Assembly (NCBI RefSeq): GCF_901000735.1
Contig: NC_081542.1
Coordinates: forward strand, 27,729,093 to 27,793,092
Reading direction: 5' to 3'
DNA: 64,000 nt
Source: Corylus avellana
Taxonomy: Eukaryota > Streptophyta > Magnoliopsida > Fagales > Betulaceae
Below the pieces are notes generated by a model, which saw only the letters and a program-made list of their open reading frames with translations, was not told the origin of the DNA and ran no database searches. Every line of letters begins with the position of its first letter. Position 1 is the first letter of the stretch. Below are positions 1-10,891 of the stretch, in pieces. A program made the position numbers and the translations under genes.

Positions 1-172
1 GTATTTTGAGAGGTCTCGGGTGACTCAAACAAGTCTATCTATCATTTTCTTGTGTTTTGAATTAATTAGTTATCATCCTGGATTTTGTTAATGATTATAC
101 CTTATCGCCAAACTTTGTACAAGATTTTAAATCAAATAATTTATTAATTATTATTGATAAACACGAGGCTAA

Positions 173-180
173 TATATAAA
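173..180 (+). promoter_or_regulatory. Candidate TATA box of FBL-1
   Basis: TATATAAA lies about 50 bases before the FBL-1 start codon and is followed by a CCCCACAC stretch. The same position before FBL-3 has AATAAATAAA with the same CCCCACAC tail, and FBL-2 (minus strand, near 13751-13760) and FBL-5 (near 43541) have similar A/T boxes. Conservation among paralogs supports a core promoter; the start site itself is inferred. Confidence 0.5.
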
Positions 181-231
181 AACCCCACACAGCACAAACA
201 CACCCCAAAGCCTTTTCGAGAAAATCTAGCG

Positions 232-1389
232 ATGGACCTTCCTCCTCCTGATCCCGCTGACGAGTTCCGCAGCTGGCTGGATCTTCCCCGAGACGTGACG
301 GCGTCGATTCTGCTGAGACTGGGGGCCATCGATATCCTGAAGAGCGCGCAGATGGTGTGCTCCACGTGGTACAACCTTTGCAAGGACCCGTCGATGTGGC
401 GCGCCATCGACATGCGCAACTCCAGCAACTACAGGGAGTTCCCCAAGCTCCGGAAGATGTGCCGCGACGCTGTCGATCGCAGCTGCGGCCAGTTGTTCGA
501 TATCAACGTTGAGTACTTCGTCAACGACGATCTCCTCAGGCACATCGCTGACAGGTTTTTTTTTTTTTTTTTTGTTCGGATTTGATTTGAATTATGTGCC
601 TGAAATTAATTTTTAATGGTGAGGGCCTCTTTGTTGCACGATGTGTTTGATAGAGGTCCGGATAAACTAAATTTTTTCTTATCCTTTCGTGGTATTTTCA
701 CAGTTCAAGTCAGCTCAAACGCCTTCGGCTTAAGTATTGCAATGGCATTTCAGCCGAGGGATTGAGTCAAGCGGCTGCAAAACTTCCATTACTAGAGGAG
801 CTTTCCATTTCAAACTGTCCATCGTCAAATGAAGCTCTCAAAGCTGTGGGCCGCAGTTGCCCTCTTTTGAAATCACTCAAATTCAACAGCGGGATGGTGC
901 GGTATGCAGATTATGCAGGTTATTATGCAGATTATGCATTTCCTATTGGAGAGAGCATGAGTGAATTGCCCCGCCTCCAGCCTTTTGCAAATGTGCTCAC
1001 TAACGACAGCTTGCAGGCCATCCTTGATGGTTGTCCTCACCTTGAATCGCTTGACCTACGCCATTGTTTCAGTCTTCTGGCAGGGGATTTGGGAAAAAGA
1101 TGTGCTCAACAGATTAAACACTTGCGTCTTCCCAATACTTCCACTGATTATGACCGTGAATTTAGAAAGTATTCTTCTTTGTATGGCTTATTTGTTGGGT
1201 TTTCTGACATACATGATTTGTCTAATACTTTTTCATATATATATATATATATATATAAAAGAGCAAGGAAAGGGTGACTATATCATTAATTTGTCTAATA
1301 CTTATGACTATATTATGAATTTTCAGGCGGCTGCGATCTTGTCTCCAAACACTACTGCGACTACGATGACCCCAAGTTTTTTACTTTGA
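232..1389 (+). CDS. FBL-1: F-box/LRR-repeat protein, FBL23/SKIP19-like
   Basis: A likely SCF ubiquitin-ligase substrate receptor: in this family the F-box binds SKP1 and the LRRs bind the target. Exon 1 (232-554) encodes MDLPPPDPADEFRSW, then an F-box at about residues 14-55 (LPRDVTASILLRLGAI). The donor is CAG|GTTTTT, followed by a long T run. Exon 2 starts at 704 after TTTCACAG and carries cysteine-type LRRs (LPLLEELSISNC, CPLLKSLKF, CPHLESLDLRHC). The reading frame is open through both exons. The 3' end is uncertain: a donor at 1169 and an acceptor at 1326 give a protein of about 276 residues ending at 1369, another frame of exon 3 ends at 1389, and without splicing the frame runs through a TA repeat to a stop at 1277. 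FBL-3 is its nearest relative, including the promoter. The start is the ATG conserved in all paralogs. Confidence 0.8.
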
Positions 1390-2035
1390 GCAGCATAAAT
1401 GGAATGATTCTGATGTTGTACCCAACTCTTCTCTCCCAATATTTTGAATGTTTAATATTAGTATCATATTCGCTTCTTCTTGTGCATCGCTAGATACACT
1501 AATTTTAAAATTTTGATGATAATAGTTCACAAATTCCGTTGTAGCATTGCATTTCAAGAAGTCTTTCTTTATTGTATAGCTCTATTTAATGGGTGTCCTT
1601 TTGAAGTGGAAGAAATGGTAGGCTTCAAATTATTTGTCTTATAATATATATTATTTATTTTCCCTAAGCAGATTATCTTGATATGTGCATATGTTGTGCA
1701 AGTCTTAACATATTTCAAAAACTAATCAGTGCAAATCCTCCATGGATTTGGCTATATAAGCCACAGCTAAAGTTTTAGTTTTGTGACCGAAGATACTAAA
1801 GAAATAAGAACAATGATTATTAGTTTTATCGGCTCTATTATTTCACACCATGCGACCAATTTTGATGTTAAGCAAATTTTATAGCACATAGAACATATAT
1901 ATATATATATAGCAAAACATCACTTGAGTATGCTTTGTCAGAGGTGCGAAACTAGAATTTTAGAAGTATAAAAGTTTATTTTAAAAGCATGACTTTTTGG
2001 TAGAGTAAAAAAAATTAGTTTTGGAAGGTTTATCC

Positions 2036-2072
<37 letters not shown>

Positions 2073-2670
2073 TTAAAAATTAAAAATTAGAAGAAATTTT
2101 AAATTTCCAGGGATTCGATTCATCATGATTTTATTATTATTTAATCTAATGGTAATTGGCAATGCCACATCAACGTAATAAGAGAGTGATAAAATAGTGG
2201 TTTAATATGGCATTACTCATGTTTAATATTTGAGACAAGTTTAAATTGTTTCCAAATTTCACGTGAATAAGTTATATAAAATATTTAGATTTTACATTTT
2301 ATTCAAAGAAAAAATTGCTTCCTTGTCAAGAAAAAAAAAAAGACTAATTTTCTATCCTCACTTTTGAAAATTAATTATTAGATTAATGTAGGATCCATAT
2401 AAGTTAAGGTGTAGGTCCTACAAATCTAATGGTTAATTTTTAAAAAGAGATAACAGAAGAAGAGGCATGATAAATGCACAATACAACTTTTTAGCACAAC
2501 TTTGACCAAATTTTTATTTTGTTTTACAAAAAAAATGAACACATGGAAAAGTTTGGCCAAAGTTGTGCCAAAAAGTTGGAAGAATAATAAATAGCATTTA
2601 TCTTCATTCATTTGTAAGAAGAGAGTTACAACCAACATTCAAAAGGATTCTCATTCAACTATGACCAAAA
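1390..2670. other. Downstream region of FBL-1 with conserved post-gene block
   Basis: No gene is seen. From about 1613 to 1870 lies a block (GGTAGGCTTCAAAT, then CTAAGCAGATTATCTTGAT, GCAAGTCTT, ATATAAGCCACAGCTAAAG) that recurs behind FBL-2 (12375-12715, minus), FBL-3 (18028-18400), FBL-4 (27160-27340 and again 27870-28060) and FBL-6 (51320-51500). It marks the end of the duplicated unit and probably holds the 3' UTR. A TAA/AAT microsatellite lies at about 2036-2069, and the rest is AT-rich spacer. Confidence 0.6.
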
Positions 2671-3833
2671 ATCAAAGCCCTCAGCCACATAGGGGAGGAG
2701 GGTTAGCCGTTTGGCTGCCTCCCTCCTTCCCTCGTCCTCTTCGCTCTGGTGCTAGTTATTTATCTGATACCATAACCCTGGTGCCTCCACTCTTCCCCTT
2801 CCTTGCCACTCTTTTCTCCCTCTATTTTCTCTATTTTTGCTCCTTCCTTCCCGCTTTTCTTCCCCGCCTTCATTTTCTGCAGCGGGCTCCTTGGCCTTGT
2901 TTTAGCTCTTTGTGGGTTTGACTTGTGGGGGGCTTTCTTTCAACCCCCCCCCGGCGGGATTTTGTCTATGGTCACCGCTTTGCTCCCTCTATTAGGGGTT
3001 TCTTTCATGCGTCCCCACTGCGTCAAACTCCTACGCCCCTTAGGCGGCAGTTTCCGGCCTGCACGGGTCCGGCTACCGTCTTCCCGCTTAGTGCTTATTT
3101 TCCCTATTTTGGTGGTTCCTTCTTGTTTTTTTTGTTTTTTGTTTTTTGTTTTTTTTTTTCTTGTTTGTAGTTGTTTTCAGGTCCTGTTTTGCCGGTCTTC
3201 TCCGCGCCTGTTCACTGCCCACCGTCCACTGTTGGGTTTTTCGACGCATCCCCGCCATGATGAGCTTCCAACGCCCCTCTGGTTTTCGGTTCCCAGCGTG
3301 TGCGTGACCGGATTGTGCTGTTTTTTTTCTTGTCTTATTTCCCTGTTGTGTTGCTTCTTTATGATGTATTTGTGTTTTGGCGTGTGTTTTATACCTGTAT
3401 TGTTTAATTTCCCTGTTTTGTTCGGCTTGTAATAAGCCTCTTTCCTCTCTCACTCGATCTACGTTGCCTTCTGGTTAATTAGTTTTGGTCCAGACTTTTG
3501 GGTTGTGGATGTGATCATTATCCTAGCCTTCAGGTCAAGGAGGGAGAGTTTCGGCATGAGAGTCTTTCCGCTCTCAGGGTCGAGGAGTAATTGCTATCCA
3601 TGCATTTGGTTGAGTCTGTCTATCACAGATCTAGTATTAAATCTGATTTTAGTCATGGGTTAGCGGATTGGACTCGAATCTTGTACTATACTACACTTAG
3701 TAATTTAGTAGCTTTATGCTATGGTTGCTTCAGAGCTTTGCTCTGTGATGTAAGAGCTTTATACTCGTGGTATTATTGAATGAAATGTTATGTTTTTCTC
3801 AAAAAAAAAAAAAAAAAAAAATCAAAGCCCTCA
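2671..3833 (+). mobile_element. Poly(A)-tailed retroposon of unknown family with 13 bp target duplication
   Basis: A pyrimidine-rich, relatively GC-rich insert of about 1.14 kb runs from 2684 to a poly(A) tract ending at 3820. It is bounded by the 13 bp direct repeat ATCAAAGCCCTCA (2671-2683 and 3821-3833). The paralogous sequence at about 22990-23045, read on the minus strand, passes from GACCAAAAATCAAA to TTCTTTCTTGC with no insert, so it is an empty site. A poly(A) tail plus a long target duplication indicates LINE-type retroposition. The end just before the tail (TGAATGAAATGTTATG) resembles a LINE 3' end. Its ORFs are low-complexity and I recognise no reverse transcriptase, so it may be non-autonomous, a 5'-truncated 3' UTR or a retroposed transcript. 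Confidence 0.7.
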
Positions 3834-4292
3834 TTCTTTCTTGCTAATCTTTTATCTCAAAATAGTAACAGAACTTTCAGAAACCCTCCTCACCATTATT
3901 TTCTTCATTAAAGTAAACATTATCATATCTTATTATATTATAACTCTTGCATTCAATATTTAATTGGGGAACATTGTTTAAATATTAAATGTTGACCTTA
4001 AAATGATATTCTAAGAGCCTTCTCATTGAGCTCTTTAAATTTGGCTTTTCTTTAAAAATTTGAAAAAAACTCACAAAAAGAGTCATTTAACATATTCTAT
4101 TTCAAATTTAACTTTGATCAACAATGCTCTCCAAATACCAAGTGCCAAAGATTTTTCTCTTCTCCAGAGACTCGCATAGGGTTTGTGGAGGTAGAGTTAC
4201 AATCTTGAACCCTTTGGGGGGAGAGTACACACAGATTGTGTAAGGCTGTCGGTGTGACTATGGTGGAAAGATCAGGCAGAGGGAGAAGCAAT

Positions 4293-5892
4293 ATGGTGGA
4301 AGAGTTAACGAAACAATGGGGGAAATTTACTTTGAGAGAGGATGAGAACCCGTGGATTGTGATTAAGGAACAGGTCTTTGAACCGCTAGTGCAACGGGGA
4401 CAAGCTTGTATGGTAGGGAGGCTGTTGACAAAGAGAACCATGAACAAGAAGATTTTAAAGACGCCAATGATATGGGCATGGAAACCGACGGGAAGGGTTT
4501 CATTCAAAACTTTGGGACCCAACCTTTTTCTGATTGAGTTTGAGAATTGGTGGGATAAGGATTGAATCTTGGAAGGCCTGCCATGGACTTTTGATGGGTT
4601 CTTGCTGTCCTTGGTTGATTTTGATGGGCTCACTCAAGTGGCTGATATGGAGTTTGCAAAAGCAGCCTTTTGGGTGAGGATGTATCACTTACCCGCTACT
4701 TGCATTTGGAAGGAGGTGGGGTTACTGGTTGGTTCCACGGTGGGAGTTGTGGAAGACGTTGACGTACTGGATGATGGAGTGGGATGGGGAGAATTCTCAC
4801 GGGTTAAAATCCATATAGATCTCTCAAAGCCACTAGCCAGAGGACGGATTATAAAGATTAAAGACAAAGAGGTATGGGTTGCTTTCAAGTACAAAAATCT
4901 TCCACGATTCTGTTTCACTTGTGGAGTAGTCATGCACGATAGTTTGAGGTGTGGGGATTATTCTGGGTGAAGGGTGTAGAGAGTGGAGGAGTCCGTAGAG
5001 TATGGACCTTGGTTCCGGGTTGGGTCACCAAAACAGAGATTTGGACAAGGCAGTAGAGGAGCCAGAGGTGAAAAACAAGAAAATTGGCGACAAGGCACCA
5101 GCTACGACCATTCGGAGGGAAGCTGGTCCAGGCGGGAGTCCGAGCAGTTTGATGAAGGTGGAAGCCAGAGTAGCAGAGGCAGGGCGCAGAGAGAGATGGG
5201 AGCTAGGGCTCAGGGAGAGGATGGTCTTTTTCCAACAAGATCTTTTTCTCCAAATAAGGCAATGGATGTAGAAGGAAGGAGAGAAGTGAGGGATTTTGAA
5301 GTTAATGCATGTGCGCCAAATGGGGAAAAGTTGACGAATCTGTTTGATGGGGAGCTGAATTTAAGGGATGGACCAATTAAAGAAAAGATACAGGCTGATA
5401 AGCAGGCAAGTTTCCCTGACAATGCAGTAATTGATTAGGGATCTAGTGTCTATATGGGCCAATGGGATGTCTTGAAGGAGAAGATGGTGTGGGGTATAAT
5501 GGGAAAAGAGTCACAAGTGATGCCACATCCTTCTCATTAAGTGACGTGGAAGGAGATTCTACTAAGGTGGGTCGGCTAAGGAGAGGAATAATGGAAGTAA
5601 AGGGGACAATTCACAAACGGATTCGCAAAGGTCTGCCAGGGTGGTGTCTCAGGACCAAAATGTGGAGGTGGGCTCCCACATACCTGTGAGGAAGAGAAGG
5701 ACCAGAATGGCAATTAATGGGGATGTAAACATTGCAAGGAAGAAGGTGGCTGTGGGGAAAAGAAAGGTGAATGTACCTGAAGGGGGTGAGGAAGGAAGTG
5801 ATGGAAAGAAGAGAAGGAGTGGACAGTCCGATGGTAATAGTGAAACAAAAATTAAGGCGGTGGTTGTTATGCAGCCCCGCTGGGAGAAATGA
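4293..5892 (+). pseudogene. LINE-1 ORF1: DUF4283/zinc-knuckle nucleic-acid-binding protein
   Basis: ORF1 of plant LINEs binds the element RNA. From M at 4293 the frame reads MVEELTKQWGKFTLREDE and continues as a DUF4283-type domain; the CCHC-type knuckle (CFTCGVVMHDSLRC) is near 4915-4950. A stop at 4563-4565 replaces the residue before ILEGLPWTFDG; the family usually has Arg there, so a CGA to TGA change is likely. Further stops follow at 4968-4980, and a frame change occurs between 5438 and 5641. The last frame ends ...MQPRWEK with its TGA (5890-5892) overlapping the ORF2 start as ATGA. The C-terminal half is basic and low-complexity. Confidence 0.8.
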
Positions 5893-8800
5893 GTGTATTA
5901 AATTGGAATTGTCGGGGGTTTGAGAACCCTAAGACAGCTCGAGACCTTTGCCAACTGGTAAAGGAGAAGAGACCCCGTTTGGTTTTCGTAATGGAAACCA
6001 AAATGATTTCTAGAAAATTGTGTTTTTACAAATAAAGATGAAGTCCGATCATTTGTTTGTCGTAGATAGTATGGGGCGAAGTGGTGGGTTCGTGCTCCTT
6101 TGGATTGAAGGTTTTCAAGTAGACATACAAAACTTTAGTCAGCGACACATAAATTGCACCATAACCAAGAAAGATGATGGGGGAGTTTGAAAATTCACAG
6201 GGTTCTATGGACATCCCGAGACAGCAAAAAGGCGGGGATCATGGTCCTTGATGCGACATTTGGCCACTCCGGAACCGTAGATGTGTATGGGAGATTTTAA
6301 TGAAATAGTGGAGAATGGAGAGAAGTGGGGTGGTGCGAGAAGGGCCAAATTTTTGATAGAAGATTTCAAAGGTGCCCTTGAAGACTGTCTACTTAGTGAT
6401 TTGGGAGCAAAAGGACCAAAATTTACATGGAATAATGGGAGACATGATCAAAACTTCACCAAAGAACAGCTGGATCGAGTAGTAGCAAATAAAAGGTGGT
6501 GTGATTTTTTTCCCCATGCAGAAGTTACAGTTTTGGCAAACCGAGCATCATATCATAACCCCCTACTTCTAATGCTCAATGTTAGGAAGGGGGGTGGTAG
6601 ATGTGGGCCACGGCCTTTTCAGTATGAATCAAGATGGGCTAAAATGGAGGGCTTTTAGAGAAGTGGTAGAAAAGGGTTGGCGGTTGAAGAAAAATAATGG
6701 GGATCCATGGATGGCAGTGAAGGTGAATTTATAGTCATGCAAGGGTGCTATTACACAATGGGTGTGAAAGGAGACCAAAATCTCTGAAGCCCTAATTCAG
6801 AGCAAGACAAAAAAATTGGAAGAGCTACAATCGGCCTAGGGGATTCCGAATCATGGGGAGGAGAGGATACTAAAAGCGGAGTTACATAATTTATTGAAGT
6901 GAGAAGATCTAAAATGGCGACAAAGAGCTAAAGTGGAGTGGTTGAGGAATGGAGACCGGAACACAAAATATTTTCATGCATGTGCTAATCAACGCAACCG
7001 GAGAAATAAAATTGGACAGATTTTGGATGGTAATGGTCGTCCATGCACTAATCCTGGGGAGATTGAACAGGCTTTTGTGGAACATTTTCAAAACATTCTT
7101 ACTACATGTAGATCGGTAGGCATAAAGGAGTGTATCTCTAGGATTGAAGGCAAGGTGACTCAAGCCATGAATGACAAATTAATGGCTGGATTTACGAGTG
7201 TGGAGGTGAAAGCTGCATTGGATCCCTTGAAGGCACCAGGCCCCGATGGATTCTCAGCAGATTTTTACCAATAGAATTGGGAGACGGTGGGTCCAAAGGT
7301 ATGTAGTGCTGTTTTAAACTTTTTGAATAGTGCTCATATGGAGGGATCTATTAATTCTACTAATATTGTGTTGATTCCAAAAGTAAAAAATCCTGGGAGT
7401 GTTTCTGATTTCAGACCAATAAATTTGTGTAATGTGGTTTACAAGTTGATCTCAAAAGTTTTGTCGAACCGGTTTAAAGTTGTCCTTCCTCATGTCATTT
7501 CATGTAATTAAAGTGCTTTCATCCCCTGAAGGCTAATTACTGATAATATCTTGGTTGCTTGTGAGACCTTGCACACTATGCACACAGGCATGTGGAGCAA
7601 GGTGGGTTTCATGGGAATTAAACTTGATATGAGCAAGACGTATGATAGGGTTGAATGGATTTTTCTTGAGGCAGTGTTGATGGTAAATGGGAATCCGGTG
7701 GGAAATATTTTTCCATCGAAAGGCCTTCGGCAAGGAGACCCACTTTCCCCATACTTGTTTCTTGTGTGTCCAGAAGCTATAAGTGCAATGCTTAGAAGAG
7801 CAGAAAATAATGGGGTTATTACATGAGTTTTGACATCCAAAAAGGGGGAATAAATTATCTTTTCTTTACAGACGGCAGTCTATTATTCTACAAAGCAAAT
7901 TTGGTGGAATGGAGAAGGCTTTGGATAGATATGAAGGGGCATCGAGACAGAAACTTAATAAGGACAAAACCTCAATTTTCTTTAGTAGAAATACAAGTGC
8001 GGAAAGAAAGAGGGAGATCACACATATGTCGGGTCTTCAAGCTACCCGAAGTTACGACAAATATTTGGGGCTCCCAACCCTGATTGGTAAATCTAGGGCG
8101 CAGGCTTCAAAGGAATTAAAGATGGGGTTTGGAATTGTATTCATAGTTGGAAGGTGAAATTTTTATCCCAAGTAGGCAAGGAGATTCTTTAAAATTGGTG
8201 GCCCAAGCCATTCCTACCTATTGCATAAGTGTCTTCAAATTACCGGGGGCACTTTGTAAGGAAATCAATGGGATGATGCAAATGTTTTGGTGGGGACATA
8301 AGGAGAATAATTCAAAAATTCATTGGATAAGTTAGGAAAGGATGGGACAACCGAAAGATAAGGGTGGTATGAGTTCCAGAGATTTGGTAATTTTTAACAA
8401 AGCTCTCTTAGCCAAACAACTTTGGCGAATCCTCAAAAATCCAGACTCATTGGTGGCTAGAATTTTGAAGGCTAAGTGTTTTCCTCATGGAAATATTTTG
8501 GAAGCTACTGTGGGGAGGAGGCCGTCATGTGCATGGTGGAGCATCATCTCGGCTAAATATTTGGCGGATTGAGAATGGTGAGAAGGTGCGGGTGTGGAAG
8601 GACCGATGGATCCCACATCCAACCTCTTTTTCGGTGCAGTACCCTATATACAATTTACCAGCTGATGTCATAGTAAAGGATTTGATTGATCCTGACACTA
8701 AGGCTTGGAATGTGGCGCTCGTTAATGAAACTTTCTGGGAGGAGGCTAAAATAATTTTTAGCATTCCTCTTAGTCCGACTCTACCACGTGATAAAAGGAT

Positions 8801-9894
8801 ATGGCGCTGCACGTCCAATGGCGAATTTTCCATCAGAAGTGCGTACCATATGGAGATGGAGATGGTGGCTTTGTCGAATAGTGGTGAGTCGGGGCATGCT
8901 AAAAAAGATACAGTCTGGAAAAAATGTTGGAATCTACGGGTCCCAAATGTTGTCAAAATGTTTTTGTGGAAGGCCTTCAATAACTTGCTGCCGACCAAGT
9001 CAAATCTATTAAAAAAAGGGGTAACGAATGATAATTTATGCCCAATATGTGGGCTGGAAGAAGAGACTGTCGTCCATATCCTTTGGGAATGTGGGTCTGC
9101 GAGGGATGTGTGTGTGGGGGGGAGTTCACGTAAATTTCAAAAAGCAGCCTTTCGTGGAATGGAGTTCACCCGTATTTTTGAAGAATTAGCAGCGTCTAGT
9201 GAGCTCCAGGAGGTGGAAATTTTCGCTGTAATTTCAAGAAGGATATGGCTAAGGAGGAAACAATGGTGCATGAAGCCTCTTTTCTACACCCCAAGCAAGT
9301 GGTTAAAGAGGCAACTATATCACTAGAGGACTTCAGGGGTGCGAATGTTAAGGAAACAGGAGCCCAAGAGCAGCAACCATCTTCAGAGCTGAACACGATC
9401 CCTTGGAAACCACCACCGAAGTCTATGGTAAAAATCAATTTTGATGCGGCTGTGGGGAATAAGAGTGGAAGAATCGGACTAGGAGTCATAGCAAGGGAAT
9501 GCTGGGGTAGAGTTCTCATCGCAAGGAGCATGACTAAGTAGCTGGATGTGGACCCGGCCACTGCTGAAACGTTAGCAGCTGTTCAGGGAATGCTTATGGG
9601 CAAGGAGTTGGGGGCTAATGGAATTATTTTTGAAGGGGATGCCAAGCAGGTGAGGCGGTGAACTCTCATGCACCTTGCAACAGCAGCTATGGGCACTTCG
9701 TTGAAGATAATCAGGATGAATTGATGGCTTTTAGTAACTCAAGCTTTAATTTCATCTCTAGAGATGGAAATTCTGCTGCAGATGGATTAGCTAAGGAGGC
9801 CATTAAACATGTTGTAGGCATTACGTGGAGGTATGAAATTCCCCCGAGTGTCTATGATATTATAAAGGGAGAGGAATTTGTACCTCCTCTTTGA
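5889..9894 (+). pseudogene. LINE-1 ORF2: endonuclease, reverse transcriptase, zf-RVT, RNase H
   Basis: ORF2 would nick target DNA and prime reverse transcription there. It starts MSVLNWNCRG (endonuclease motif), followed by VMETKM and MGDFNEI near 6286. The expected SDH active-site motif reads SYH (6548-6556), losing the Asp. Reverse transcriptase motifs are KAPGPDGF, DFRPINLCNVVYK, LDMSKTYDRVEW and GLRQGDPLSPYLF. About 20 codons are missing between WIFLEAVLM and VNGNPVG, and the catalytic FADD box reads FTDG (7865-7876). A zf-RVT domain (CPICGLEEETVVHILWEC) lies near 9035-9095. RNase H shows NFDAA, ATAETLAA, FEGDAKQV and RDGNSAADGLAKEA (9430-9810). Numerous stops and frameshifts interrupt it. 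Confidence 0.88.
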
Positions 9895-9971
9895 TTGAAT
9901 TGTTTTTTTGTAACGATTGATGGAATAAGATCTCCAATTTTCTTCGAAAAAAAAAAAAACCAAGCGTCAAA

Positions 9972-10891
9972 AAGTGAAAGTTATTTAGTTTTTTAATCTT
10001 GTATATTCATTTTCCTTCTCTCTCTCATCTACCAATCAAAAAAAAAAAAAAAAGAATTAAAAAATAAGAAAATAATAATATTTAACTAAAGTAGAGGAAG
10101 GTATAGAGAGTTTGATATTTGGTTCATTTTAAAAATGACTCTTCAAATTTAAAAAAAGTGCATTTTTCTCTTCAAATTTAACTTTTATTTGAATAGCTCA
10201 ATATGAATACTCTAATTAGAGTAATTGCCTTTTTTAAGGAAAAGAAAGGAATAAGAAAAAGGGTAAGAAGAGGCAACATGGTGAACATAAGACATATATA
10301 TATATATATATATATTTTTTTTTTTCTTTTTTTCTAAGCGAAGGTGGGAGAAATCAACTATGGCTATTCTATTTGGGCGTGACCATAGTAATACCTATTT
10401 GTTGAGGCACACAGAAGAGGCCTACACGGTGGGAACCGATAGTGTTCTCTTAAATCTGATTATACCATAGCCTGACCAAGTTCTATCAGGATATTAATAG
10501 AAATTAAAATGGTTTACACTAATCAAACATGAAAATTTTTATGCCGGGATTTTAATTCACGCCTTACAGTAAACACAACCACTTAAAAAAATTTCTTGGA
10601 TACTTGAACAATTACCCTAGATGGTTCATGAAAATAAGAATTGAAGCAAAAACAAAAAAAAAAAAAAGTTATCGTAGAAAAGATTCACAACAAAATAATT
10701 GGCTTAAAGGATTGTGACTGTTGGAGAGAAAGACTCACACATGTGAAAGAAAATTTGATTTGAAGACTCCTTTCTAAGTTTTTAACTCCCAAACAACGTA
10801 TAATAGAAAATATTGAATTGGTTTTTACTTGAGGCAAATGTAGTTGATTGACGTGAAAAGAAAGGGGGAATTTTTTTTTTCTTAAATATTT
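9972..10891. repeat. Inverted copy of the FBL upstream block with SINE-like repeat
   Basis: After the split MITE, 10213-10320 matches (inverted) the GGCAATTGC...CCCTTTTTC block found upstream of FBL-4 and FBL-5, followed by a TA microsatellite at about 10292-10315. About 10330-10640 is a copy, minus strand, of a repeat also found at 22493-22760, 46925-47235 and 58215-58470. One copy contains a B-box-like GGATTCAAATCCC, so I infer a tRNA-derived SINE. The region around 41805 lacks it and reads straight through from CTTTCCACTA to the CTTTACCC block. No gene is visible. Confidence 0.45.

Larger units (their letters stand above)
4150..9958 (+). mobile_element. LINE-1: full-length but inactive plant L1-type LINE with RNase H
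   Basis: A 5.8 kb non-LTR retrotransposon with ORF1, ORF2 and a poly(A) tail (about 9947-9959). It is flanked by an imperfect 13 bp target duplication, ACCAAGTGCCAAA at 4137-4149 and ACCAAGCGTCAAA at 9959-9971, differing at two positions. The order ORF1 (DUF4283 and CCHC knuckle), endonuclease, reverse transcriptase, zf-RVT and RNase H is that of plant L1 elements that gained an RNase H domain. Several in-frame stops, frameshifts and active-site changes show that it is dead. Confidence 0.9.
4015..10212. mobile_element. Harbinger/Tourist-like MITE split by a LINE
   Basis: The left end GAGCCTTCTCATTGAGCT (from 4015) and the inverted right end (AATAGCTCAATATGAATACTC, to 10212) form imperfect terminal repeats flanked by TAA on both sides (4012-4014, 10213-10215). 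The related upstream block near 58110 reads ATATTCTAATGAAAGTAATTG without an insert. The MITE itself is about 390 bp (4015-4149 plus 9959-10212); the rest of the span is the LINE inserted into it. Confidence 0.65.

Noticed and set aside
2803..3453. Long Phe/Cys-rich frame and, on the other strand, a Lys/Gln-rich frame
   Set aside because: Both follow from CT- and T-rich composition of the retroposon; no conserved motif.
8525..8998. 157-codon minus-strand frame
   Set aside because: Shadow of the LINE-1 reverse transcriptase/zf-RVT region.
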